From Xylophilus sp. Leaf220 (GTDB taxonomy: Bacteria > Pseudomonadota > Gammaproteobacteria > Burkholderiales > Burkholderiaceae_C), in the NCBI RefSeq assembly GCF_001421705.1, contig NZ_LMKO01000022.1:186339-250338 (forward strand): a stretch of DNA of 64,000 nucleotides, in the 5' to 3' direction. Position 1 is the stretch's first letter; the number at the start of each line of letters is the position of its first letter. Under the pieces are notes generated by a model that was not told the origin of the DNA, did not search any database, and was given only the letters and a program-made list of their open reading frames with translations. The translations under genes were made by a program, and so were the position numbers. Positions 28,482-37,933 of this stretch are shown here, in pieces.

Positions 28482-29483
28482 TTGACACCCACCGCCGCTC
28501 TCTCCGCCCCCGCCGCCACGACGGCCGACACGATCGCCCTCGTCGCAGACGACATGCGTGCCGTGGACGTCGCCATCAACACCCGGCTCGATTCCGGCGT
28601 GCCGCTGGTCGGCGAGGTGGCCCGCTACATCATCGCCGGCGGCGGCAAGCGCCTGCGGCCCGCCCTGCTGCTGCTGGCCTGCGGCGCCCTCGAATGCGAC
28701 GACCCGCGGCGGTTCGACCTGGCGGCGGTGGTCGAGTTCATCCACACCGCTACCCTGCTGCACGACGACGTGGTGGACGACTCGACCCTGCGCCGCGGAC
28801 GCGCCACCGCCAACGAGATCTTCGGCAACCCGGCGAGCGTGCTGGTCGGCGATTTCCTCTATTCCCGCGCCTTCCAGATGATGGTCGAGGCGGGGGACAT
28901 GCGGATCATGGAAACGCTGGCCGAGGCCACCAACGTCATCGCCGAGGGCGAGGTGCTGCAGCTGATGAACATGCACGACGCGGGTCTCGACCAGGCCGGC
29001 TACCTGCGCGTGATCCGCTCCAAGACCGCCAAGCTGTTCGAGGCCAGCGCCCGCATCGGCGCGCTGCTGGCCGGCGCACCCCCCGGGATCGAGGCCGCCT
29101 GCGCCACTTATGGCCAGGCGCTCGGCACCGCCTTCCAGGTGATCGACGACGTCCTCGACTACGACGGCGACACCCAGGAAATGGGCAAGAACCTGGGCGA
29201 CGACCTGCGCGAGGGCAAGGTCACCCTGCCGCTGATCGTCGCGATGCAGCGGGCCTCGGACGCGCAGACCCGGGTGATCCGCGAGGCGATCGAGACCGGC
29301 AACCTGGCCGACATGGGCCGGATCGTGGACATCGTCCGCGAAACCGGCGCACTCGACGCGACCCGCGACGCCGCGGCCGCCGAGGCGCAGCGCGCGATCG
29401 ATGCGATCGCCGAGTTGCCGGCCAACGCCTGCACGGCGGGCCTGGTGCAACTGGCAGCGCAACTGCTCACGCGACGCGCCTAG
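28482..29483 (+). CDS. ispB: All-trans polyprenyl diphosphate synthase (IspB type)
   Basis: Elongates farnesyl diphosphate with isopentenyl diphosphate to make the ubiquinone side chain. Both aspartate-rich motifs are present: HDDVVDDS with GRATANEIFGN after it, and VIDDVLDYDGD; GGGKRLRPALLLL near the start also fits. The start is most likely TTG at 28482 (MTPTAALSAP), which gives 333 residues (E. coli 323) and lies downstream of the TATAAT box. The frame is open further upstream, and an ATG at 28554 is a shorter option. Divergent from rplU. Confidence 0.92.
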   Translation: MTPTAALSAPAATTADTIALVADDMRAVDVAINTRLDSGVPLVGEVARYIIAGGGKRLRPALLLLACGALECDDPRRFDLAAVVEFIHTATLLHDDVVDDSTLRRGRATANEIFGNPASVLVGDFLYSRAFQMMVEAGDMRIMETLAEATNVIAEGEVLQLMNMHDAGLDQAGYLRVIRSKTAKLFEASARIGALLAGAPPGIEAACATYGQALGTAFQVIDDVLDYDGDTQEMGKNLGDDLREGKVTLPLIVAMQRASDAQTRVIREAIETGNLADMGRIVDIVRETGALDATRDAAAAEAQRAIDAIAELPANACTAGLVQLAAQLLTRRA

Positions 29484-29641
29484 CGTCGCCGTCCGGCAGC
29501 CGACGGCGCACCGGCGCAGCCGGCCCGTCTGGCTCCAAAACAACACACCGGCGGTCCCGGCGCCGCCGCCAGCAGGTCGGGGGCGCGGTTGAAAAAGGGC
29601 GATGGTAGGATGCACTTTTTTACTCCTGCATTCCCCACGGC

Positions 29642-31369
<1,728 letters not shown>

Positions 31370-31409
31370 CGTACGACAACACACGATCCGCGTCACCGGA
31401 GAAGGCCCT

Positions 31410-32627
31410 ATGGCGACTGCTGCGTCCAGAGACATCAAGGAATTCGTCTACGAGTGGGAGGGCAAGGACCGCCAGGGCAAGCCCGTGCGTGGCGAGTTGC
31501 GTGCCAGCGGCGAGAACCAGGTGCAGGCCACCCTGCGCCGCCAGGGCGTGTTCCCGCTCAAGATCAAGAAGCGGCGCACCCGCTCGGGCAAGAAGATCAA
31601 GCCGCGCGACATCGCCATCTTCACCCGCCAGCTGGCCACGATGATGAAGGCCGGCGTTCCGTTGCTGCAGTCCTTCGACATCGTGGGCCGCGGCAACCCG
31701 AACGCAAGCGTCACCAAGCTATTGAACGAGATTCGCTCCGACGTGGAGACCGGCACCTCGCTCTCGGCCGCGTTCCGCAAGCATCCGATGTACTTCGACA
31801 GCCTCTACTGCAACCTGGTGGAAGCGGGCGAGGCGGCCGGTATCCTGGAATCGCTGCTCGACCGGCTGGCGGTCTACATGGAGAAGACCGAGGCGATCAA
31901 GTCGAAGATCCGCTCGGCGCTGATGTACCCCACCTCGGTGATGATCGTGGCCTTCGTCGTGGTGGCGGTGATCATGATCTTCGTGATCCCGGCCTTCAAG
32001 GAGGTGTTCAGCTCCTTCGGTGCCGACCTGCCGGCCCCGACGCTCTTCGTGATCGCCCTCAGCGAGTTTTTCGTCAGCTACTGGTGGCTGATCTTCGGCG
32101 GCCTGTTCGGCGGCTTCTACTTCTTCTTCCAGGCGTGGAGACGCAACGAGAAGATGCAGATGTTCATGGACCGGCTGCTGCTGCGCATACCGGTCTTCGG
32201 CCCGCTGATCGAGAAATCCTGCATCGCGCGCTGGACCCGCACGCTCTCCACCATGTTCGCGGCCGGCGTGCCGCTGGTCGAGGCGCTCGACTCGGTCGGC
32301 GGTGCATCGGGCAACTCGGTCTACGAAATGGCGACCAACAAGATCCAGCAGGAGGTCTCCACCGGCACCAGCCTGACCGCCGCGATGAGCAATGCCAACA
32401 TCTTCCCGTCGATGGTGCTGCAGATGACCGCGATCGGCGAGGAATCCGGCTCGATCGACCACATGCTGGGCAAGGCCGCCGACTTCTACGAAGGCGAGGT
32501 CGACGAGATGGTGGCCGGCCTGTCGAGCCTGATGGAGCCGATCATCATCGTGTTCCTGGGCACGCTGATCGGCGGCATCGTGGTCTCGATGTACCTGCCG
32601 ATCTTCAAGCTCGGACAGGTCGTCTGA
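31410..32627 (+). CDS. pilC: Type IV pilus inner-membrane platform protein PilC
   Basis: Polytopic platform protein that couples PilB to pilin in the inner membrane. The 405-residue protein has two T2SSF domains: one beginning IAIFTRQLATMMKAGVPLLQS and a second beginning RWTRTLSTMFAAGVPLVEAL, plus hydrophobic spans around SVMIVAFVVVAVIMIFVI, YWWLIFGGLFGGFYFFF and IIIVFLGTLIGGIVVSMYLP. The ATG at 31410 gives MATAASRDIKEFVYEWEGKD. It begins 40 bases after pilB and overlaps pilD by one base (TGATG). Confidence 0.97.
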   Translation: MATAASRDIKEFVYEWEGKDRQGKPVRGELRASGENQVQATLRRQGVFPLKIKKRRTRSGKKIKPRDIAIFTRQLATMMKAGVPLLQSFDIVGRGNPNASVTKLLNEIRSDVETGTSLSAAFRKHPMYFDSLYCNLVEAGEAAGILESLLDRLAVYMEKTEAIKSKIRSALMYPTSVMIVAFVVVAVIMIFVIPAFKEVFSSFGADLPAPTLFVIALSEFFVSYWWLIFGGLFGGFYFFFQAWRRNEKMQMFMDRLLLRIPVFGPLIEKSCIARWTRTLSTMFAAGVPLVEALDSVGGASGNSVYEMATNKIQQEVSTGTSLTAAMSNANIFPSMVLQMTAIGEESGSIDHMLGKAADFYEGEVDEMVAGLSSLMEPIIIVFLGTLIGGIVVSMYLPIFKLGQVV

Positions 32628-33499
32628 TGGGGGTGTCGCCGGAGATCGACATCGCCCTGGCCGGCGTCGTCGGGCTGCTGATCGGCAGCTTCCTCAACGT
32701 GGTGATCCACCGCTTGCCCAAGATGATGGAGCGCCAGTGGGAAGCCGAGTTCGCCGCCATGGCGGCCGAGAAGGCCGCGCCGGCCGGCAGCCCGCCGGTC
32801 GAGCCCGCGCCTGCCGAGGCGTTCAACCTGTTGGTGCCGCGCTCGCGCTGCCCGCACTGCGGCCACGGGATCCATTGGTACGAGAACCTGCCGGTCGTGA
32901 GTTGGCTGGTCCTGCGCGGCCGATGCTCGGCCTGCAAGGCCCGGATCAGCGCCCGCTACCCGCTGGTCGAGTTGGCCACCGGCGCCCTCTTCGCCTATTG
33001 CGTCTGGCGCTGGGGCATGACGCCCTCGGCCAGCGCCTGGTGCGTCTTCTCGGCCGCGCTGGTGACGCTTGCGATGATCGACTGGGACACCACGCTGCTG
33101 CCCGACGACATCACCTATCCGCTGCTCTGGATCGGCCTGGTCGCAGCGCTGATGCAATGGACCAGCGTGCCGCTCGGCGATGCGATCTGGGGCGCTGTCG
33201 GCGGCTACCTGTCGCTGTGGGGCGTGTACTGGGCGTTCAAGCTCGCGACCGGCAAGGAGGGCATGGGCTACGGCGACTTCAAGCTCTTCGCCGCGCTCGG
33301 TGCCTGGTTCGGCTGGCAGGCGCTGGTACCGCTGATCCTCGTGTCGTCGATCGTCGGCGCCGTCGTGGGCATCGCGATGAAGCTCAACAGCCGCTTGCGC
33401 GAAGGCGGCTACGTGCCCTTCGGCCCGTTCCTGGCTGCGGCGGGCCTGTCGGGCATGGCGTTCGGACCCGAATGGGCATTGCGGCTGCTGGGCTTCTGA
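32627..33499 (+). CDS. pilD: Prepilin peptidase / N-methyltransferase PilD
   Basis: Cleaves the prepilin leader peptide and methylates the new N-terminal residue; inner membrane. The 290-residue protein has the N-terminal GSFLNVVIHRLP, the cytoplasmic zinc-binding cysteines (CPHC, CSAC), the two catalytic Asp contexts (MIDWDTTLLPDD and GMGYGDFKLFA, the GxGD motif), and about seven further membrane spans. The start codon overlaps the pilC stop. No pilin gene is seen in the window. Complete and intact. Confidence 0.96.
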   Translation: MGVSPEIDIALAGVVGLLIGSFLNVVIHRLPKMMERQWEAEFAAMAAEKAAPAGSPPVEPAPAEAFNLLVPRSRCPHCGHGIHWYENLPVVSWLVLRGRCSACKARISARYPLVELATGALFAYCVWRWGMTPSASAWCVFSAALVTLAMIDWDTTLLPDDITYPLLWIGLVAALMQWTSVPLGDAIWGAVGGYLSLWGVYWAFKLATGKEGMGYGDFKLFAALGAWFGWQALVPLILVSSIVGAVVGIAMKLNSRLREGGYVPFGPFLAAAGLSGMAFGPEWALRLLGF

Positions 33500-33545
33500 C
33501 GCGCCGACACCCACGCGGGCCGGCGGCCGCCACAGGGCCGCTGGC

Positions 33546-34145
33546 ATGCTGAGGCTCGGCCTCACCGGCGGGATCGGCAGCGGCAAGAGCACGGTCGCCA
33601 GCCTGCTGGCCACGCACGGGGCGCGGATCATCGACACCGACGCACTATCCCGCGCCACGACTGCCGCGGGCGGCACGGCGATGCCGCAGATCGCCGCCGT
33701 CTTCGGCCCCGACTTCGTGCAACCCGACGGCGCCCTGGACCGCAGCCGGATGCGCGCCCTCGCCTTCGCCGAGCCCGATGCGCGGCGCCGGCTGGAGGCG
33801 ATCGTGCATCCGCTGGTAAGACAGGCAACCGATTCGGCAGCCCGCGACGCGCTGGAGAGCGGCGTGCGGGTCGCGGTATTCGATGTGCCGCTGCTGGTGG
33901 AGTCCGGGCAGTGGGCAGCGCGGCTGGACCGGATCCTGGTGGTGGATTGCAGCATTCCCACCCAGATCGCGCGTACGACCGCGCGCAGCGGTCTGGACGA
34001 GGCCACGCTGCGCCGCATCATCGCCGCGCAGGCCAGCCGCGAGGCACGGCGTGCGGCGGCCGATACGGTGCTGTTCAACGAGGGTTTGGGCCTGGCGGAC
34101 CTGGCCCGGGAGGTGGCCCGGGCCGCACCGCACATCGGGCTATGA
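33546..34145 (+). CDS. coaE: Dephospho-CoA kinase
   Basis: Phosphorylates dephospho-CoA in the last step of coenzyme A synthesis. The 199-residue product starts MLRLGLTGGIGSGKSTVA with the P-loop at residues 8-15, followed by the substrate-site ARIIDTDALSR and the lid-type VFDVPLLVESG. Normal family length. It lies 46 bases after pilD, and its stop overlaps the zapD start, the common pilBCD-coaE-zapD-yacG order. Confidence 0.96.
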   Translation: MLRLGLTGGIGSGKSTVASLLATHGARIIDTDALSRATTAAGGTAMPQIAAVFGPDFVQPDGALDRSRMRALAFAEPDARRRLEAIVHPLVRQATDSAARDALESGVRVAVFDVPLLVESGQWAARLDRILVVDCSIPTQIARTTARSGLDEATLRRIIAAQASREARRAAADTVLFNEGLGLADLAREVARAAPHIGL

Positions 34146-34909
34146 TGGCCGCCGTGATTCTCTACGAATATCCTTTCAACGAACGCATCCGGACCTACCT
34201 GCGGCTCGAACAACTGTTCCGCCGGTTGGGCGAGCTGGTACCCCGCGAACATCCCCTCGACCACCATTTCGCGCTGGCCTCGATCTTCGAGATCATGGAC
34301 GTGTCGGCGCGCGCAGACCTCAAGTCCGACGTTCTCAAGGACCTGGAGAAGCAGAAGCACCAGCTCGATGCCTACCGCGGCAATCCGTCGATCGCCGAGG
34401 GCGTGCTCGATGGCGTGATCGCGCAGATCGACCGTTGCTTCGAAGCGCTCAACCAGCGGACCGGCAAGGCCGGCATGGCGCTGACCGAAAACGATTTCCT
34501 GATGAGCATCCGAAGCCGTATCGGGATTCCGGGCGGCACCTGCGGCTTCGACCTGCCGGCCTACTACGCCTGGCAGCACCGCAGCGCCGCCGAGCGACGC
34601 GCCGAAGTCGGCCAGTGGGCCTCCACCCTGGCACCGCTGGCCGAATCGGTCTACCTGTTATTGAAGCTGCTGCGCGACTCCGGCCTTCCGCAGAAGGTGA
34701 TGAGCCAGCACAGCCAGTTCCAGCAGACGCTCCCGCAGGGCCGCAGCTTCCAGTTGCTGCGCCTGCGGATCGACCCGGCCCTGGGCCTGGTGCCCGAGAT
34801 CAGCGGCAACCGGCTGATGGTGTCGGTGCGGCTGATGCGCCACGCCGCCGACGGCCGGCTGCATGCGGCCGATACCGACGCGGGCTTCGAACTCACCCTC
34901 TGCGCCTGA
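34142..34909 (+). CDS. zapD: Cell division protein ZapD
   Basis: Cytoplasmic protein that binds FtsZ and promotes Z-ring bundling. The 255-residue product has the characteristic ILYEYPFNERIRTYLRLEQLF N-terminus (given here as a segment), GGTCGFDLPAYYAWQH and a C-terminal beta region. The start is ambiguous: ATG at 34142 overlaps the coaE stop (ATGA), ATG at 34145 follows, and GTG at 34154 would give the canonical family N-terminus, 251 residues. Translational coupling to coaE is likely. yacG follows 13 bases later. Confidence 0.93.
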   Translation: MMAAVILYEYPFNERIRTYLRLEQLFRRLGELVPREHPLDHHFALASIFEIMDVSARADLKSDVLKDLEKQKHQLDAYRGNPSIAEGVLDGVIAQIDRCFEALNQRTGKAGMALTENDFLMSIRSRIGIPGGTCGFDLPAYYAWQHRSAAERRAEVGQWASTLAPLAESVYLLLKLLRDSGLPQKVMSQHSQFQQTLPQGRSFQLLRLRIDPALGLVPEISGNRLMVSVRLMRHAADGRLHAADTDAGFELTLCA

Positions 34910-34922
34910 GCGCTCGCCCGCG

Positions 34923-35153
34923 ATGCAAGACGAAGACGCCACCGTGTACGACCACGCCCTGCCGGGCGAGCGCATCGTCGCCTGTCCGCAATGCCGCCGT
35001 GACAGCGTGTACGCGCCCCGCAACCGCTACCGGCCGTTCTGCAGCGCGCGCTGCAAGGGCGTCGACCTGGGTGCCTGGGCAAGCGAGGAGTTCCGGATGC
35101 CGACCGAGGCTCCGCCGGACGACGCTCCGCACGGCGATCCACGGCTGCAATAG
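34923..35153 (+). CDS. yacG: DNA gyrase inhibitor / zinc-binding protein YacG
   Basis: Small zinc protein that inhibits DNA gyrase by binding GyrB in E. coli. The 76-residue protein has the four zinc cysteines at 21, 24, 40 and 44 (CPQC and CSARC), with the conserved RPFCSARCKGVDLGAWASE. The ATG at 34923 is chosen; an upstream in-frame extension lies in zapD. Last gene of the pil-coaE-zapD-yacG run; a box-and-hairpin repeat follows, towards convergent mutT. Confidence 0.93.
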   Translation: MQDEDATVYDHALPGERIVACPQCRRDSVYAPRNRYRPFCSARCKGVDLGAWASEEFRMPTEAPPDDAPHGDPRLQ

Positions 35154-35172
35154 CGCGCCGGCGGGGGAGCTT

Positions 35173-35232
35173 CTAACAAATAATAGCCACAGCCGGCGCA
35201 GAACGCCGGCCTCTAGCTATGGATTTTGTAGC
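35173..35232 (-). repeat. Family-3 box-and-hairpin repeat, copy D
   Basis: Minus-strand reading: the box GCTACAAAATCCATAGC, then GGCCGGCG-loop-CGCCGGC and GGCTATTATTTG. The box contains the final CTA CAA AAT CCA TAG of mutT, so the repeat supplies the last four codons and the stop of MutT. It lies between convergent yacG and mutT. Confidence 0.8.
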
Positions 35233-35675
35233 GTGCGATGCGTAGGGCCGCTGAAGCCCCGCTCTGCTGCCAGCCACGCCAGCACCGGGAACGCACCCGG
35301 CAGCACCGGCTCTACCTGCAGCGGCAGTTGCTCCCACGACATGGACTGGCCTTCGCGCATCTCGAAGTCGCCGGTCCATTCGCGCACGATGCACCAATGC
35401 AGCCGCACCAGCGCATGGGGATAGTCGTGCTCGGTCACCTTCCAGACGGTCGCGGGGCCTATTGCGATGCCCAGTTCTTCGACCAGCTCGCGACGCAGCG
35501 CCTGCTCGACCGTCTCGCCCGCCTCCAGCTTTCCGCCGGGGAACTCCCAGTAGCCTGCATAAGGCTTGCCGGCAGGGCGGCTGGTGAGCAGCAGCGCGTC
35601 GTCGGCGCGTACCAGGATGCCGACGGCCACCTCGGTGTGCTTGCGGGCGGTGGTGGCGACGGCCGGATCAGCCAT
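35217..35675 (-). CDS. mutT: 8-oxo-dGTP diphosphatase MutT
   Basis: Nudix hydrolase that removes oxidised dGTP from the nucleotide pool. The 152-residue protein carries the Nudix box GGKLEAGETVEQALRRELVEELG (as a motif: G5-E-x7-RELVEELG) and GYWEFPGG before it, with a family-like HWCIVREWTGDFEMREGQSMSW. I chose the ATG at 35675; a GTG two codons further upstream is the alternative. The start overlaps the end of the DUF815 gene by 8 bases. The C-terminal TLQNP is encoded by a repeat element. Confidence 0.94.
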   Translation of the reverse strand: MADPAVATTARKHTEVAVGILVRADDALLLTSRPAGKPYAGYWEFPGGKLEAGETVEQALRRELVEELGIAIGPATVWKVTEHDYPHALVRLHWCIVREWTGDFEMREGQSMSWEQLPLQVEPVLPGAFPVLAWLAAERGFSGPTHRTLQNP

Positions 35676-36540
35676 CGGCACGCCCCGCCTTGTCGCGCGC
35701 GAACTGGTAGGCCACCCGGCCGCTGCGCGAGCCGCGCTCCAGCGCCCAGACCAGCGCCTCGGCCCGGCTGGCCGCGATCGCCTCGGCCGACAGCCCGAAC
35801 GACGACAGCCACTGGCCGACGATGGTCAGGTATTCGTCCTGGGTGAACGGGTAGAAGCTCACCCACAGGCCGAAGCGCTCCGACAAAGAAATCTTCTCCT
35901 CGATCACCTCGCCCGGATGGATCTCTCCGTCGTCGGACGTGGTGTACGTCAGGTTGTCCTTCATGTGCTCGGGCAGCAGGTGGCGCCGGTTGCTGGTGGC
36001 GTAGACCAGCACGTTGGGCGTGGCCGCGGCCACCGAGCCGTCGAGGATCGATTTCATCGCCTTGTAGCCAGGCTCGCCGTCCTCGAAGCTCAGGTCGTCG
36101 CAGAAGACGATGAATTTCTCGGGCCGGGCCGACACGGTCTCGACGATGTCGGGCAGGTCGACTAGGTCGGCCTTGTCGACCTCGATCAACCGCAGGCCCT
36201 GCGGCGCGAAGGTGTGCAGGCAGGCCCGGATCAGCGACGACTTGCCGGTGCCCCGCGCGCCGGTCAGCAGCACGTTGTTGGCCGAGCGGCCTTCGACGAA
36301 TTGGCGGGTGTTGCGCTCGATCCGCTCCTTCTGCGGCTCGATCTCGCGCAGGTCGGCGAGCTGCATCGCGCCCAGGTGGCGCACCGGCTCCAGCCTGCCG
36401 GCGCCGTTGCCGCGCTTGCGGTAGCGCCAGGCGATCGCCTCGGACCAGTCGGGCGCGGCCAGGGGCTGCGGAAGCACCGCCTCGATCCGGGTGAGCAGGC
36501 GCTCGGCATGCGCCATCAGCTGTTCGAATTTCTCGTTCAT
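35668..36540 (-). CDS. DUF815-family AAA ATPase
   Basis: ATPase of 290 residues of the DUF815 family, whose biological role is not established. Visible: Walker A GARGTGKSS in NNVLLTGARGTGKSSLIRA, a Walker B-like FIVFCDDLSFE, a sensor-like VYATSNRRHLLPEHM and SLSERFGLWVSFYPFTQDEYL. No membrane segment or signal. It lies between argJ (16 bases upstream) and mutT (8-base overlap) on the same strand, so they are likely co-transcribed. The assignment by motif and length is good; its function is unknown. Confidence 0.88.
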   Translation of the reverse strand: MNEKFEQLMAHAERLLTRIEAVLPQPLAAPDWSEAIAWRYRKRGNGAGRLEPVRHLGAMQLADLREIEPQKERIERNTRQFVEGRSANNVLLTGARGTGKSSLIRACLHTFAPQGLRLIEVDKADLVDLPDIVETVSARPEKFIVFCDDLSFEDGEPGYKAMKSILDGSVAAATPNVLVYATSNRRHLLPEHMKDNLTYTTSDDGEIHPGEVIEEKISLSERFGLWVSFYPFTQDEYLTIVGQWLSSFGLSAEAIAASRAEALVWALERGSRSGRVAYQFARDKAGRADG

Positions 36541-36556
36541 GGCACGGGACGGCGGG

Positions 36557-37786
36557 TCAGGAGCGGTAGTCGGCGTTGATGCTCACGTAGTCGTGACTCA
36601 GGTCGCAGGTCCAGACGGTGTCGGTGGCGGTGCCGCGGCCCAGGCCGACGCGTACCGTGATCTCGCTCTGGCGCATCACCCGCTGGCCGTCTTCCTCGCG
36701 GTAGGCGGGGTTGCGGCCACCCTTCGTCGCGACCAGCACGTCGTCCAGGTGCAGTTCGATGCCGCCCTGCTCCAGGTCGGCGATGCCGGCGTAGCCCACC
36801 GCGGCCAGGATGCGGCCCAGGTTGGGGTCGCTGGCGAAGAACGCGGTCTTGACGAGCGGCGAATGGGCGATGGCGTAGGCCACCAGCCGGCATTCCTCCG
36901 CGGTGCGGCCGCCTTCGACCTGCACCGTGATGAACTTGGTGGCACCTTCGCCGTCGCGCACGATGGCCTGGGCCAGCAGCCGGGCGACGCCCAGCAGCGC
37001 CGCTTCCAGCGCCCGGCCCTCGGGGCAGTCGAGCGATGTCACCGGCGCATGGGCGGCCTTGTTCGTCGCGACGACGACGAAGGAGTCGTTGGTGGAGGTG
37101 TCGCCGTCGATCGTCACCCGGTTGAAGGACCCTTCGGCCAGCCGGCCCGCCAGCTGCTGCAGCACCTCGGGCGCCACGCAGGCGTCGGTCGCCAGGAAGC
37201 CCAGCATCGTCGCCATGTTGGGCCGGATCATGCCCGCGCCCTTGCTGATGCCGGTGATGCGGACCGTGGCGCCGCCCACCTGCGCCTGGGCGCTGAAGGC
37301 CTTGGGCAGGGTGTCGGTGGTCATGATGCCTTCGGCGGCGCGGCCCCAGTGGCCGGGCTGCGCATCGGCGATCGCCGCGGGCAGGCCGGCCTCGATCCGG
37401 TCGACCGGCAGAGGCTCCATGATCACGCCGGTGGAGAACGGCAGCACCTGCGCCGGCACCAGGCCGAGCAGTTGCGCCGCCGCGGCGCAGGTGGCCCGCG
37501 CCCGGGCCAGGCCGTCTTCGCCGGTGCCGGCATTGGCATTGCCGGTGTTGATCACCATCGCGCGCACGCCGTTGCTGCCCTGCAGGTGCTCGCGTGCCAC
37601 CTGCACCGGCGCGGCGCAGAAACGGTTCTGGGTGAAGACGCCGGCGACGCTGGCCCCCTCGTCGAGCAGGAACACCGTCAGGTCCTTGCGGTGGGCCTTG
37701 CGGATGCCGGCTTCGGCCACGCCGATGCGCACGCCGTCGATGGCGAGCAGGGCGGACGCGTCGGGCGCGGAAAGATTCACGGGCAT
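36557..37786 (-). CDS. argJ: Bifunctional ornithine acetyltransferase / N-acetylglutamate synthase
   Basis: Recycles the acetyl group from N-acetylornithine to glutamate in cyclic arginine synthesis. The 409-residue precursor has the self-cleavage region [16 protein letters not shown], where the Thr after Ala becomes the nucleophile and the protein splits into two chains. Also visible: [22 protein letters not shown] and FITVQVEGG. The ATG at 37786 is preceded by GGAGAA and gives [10 protein letters not shown]; the frame extends upstream through a repeat and is not family-like. Downstream of secA across a 95-bp repeat. Confidence 0.95.
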   Translation of the reverse strand: MPVNLSAPDASALLAIDGVRIGVAEAGIRKAHRKDLTVFLLDEGASVAGVFTQNRFCAAPVQVAREHLQGSNGVRAMVINTGNANAGTGEDGLARARATCAAAAQLLGLVPAQVLPFSTGVIMEPLPVDRIEAGLPAAIADAQPGHWGRAAEGIMTTDTLPKAFSAQAQVGGATVRITGISKGAGMIRPNMATMLGFLATDACVAPEVLQQLAGRLAEGSFNRVTIDGDTSTNDSFVVVATNKAAHAPVTSLDCPEGRALEAALLGVARLLAQAIVRDGEGATKFITVQVEGGRTAEECRLVAYAIAHSPLVKTAFFASDPNLGRILAAVGYAGIADLEQGGIELHLDDVLVATKGGRNPAYREEDGQRVMRQSEITVRVGLGRGTATDTVWTCDLSHDYVSINADYRS

Positions 37787-37835
37787 GGGGTTCTCCAGAA
37801 GAGGGTCGCGGGGGAAAAGGCGGCGCCTGCCCCTT

Positions 37836-37930
37836 CCAGGGACACCGCGGAACCGGCTCCGCTGGGCCGCCGGTGTCGCCCCCTGCAAGGAGGTAGGCGC
37901 AGCGACACGCAGTGCGCGCAGCCTGGGGGT
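37836..37930 (-). repeat. Family-1 intercistronic repeat, copy 2
   Basis: Reads on the minus strand CCCCCAGGCTGCGCGCACTG, with a CTCC/GGGG-type central stem and GCGGTGTCCC at its end. It begins 4 bases after the secA stop codon and lies before argJ. Same sense relative to transcription as copy 1. Confidence 0.85.
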
Positions 37931-37933
37931 GTG

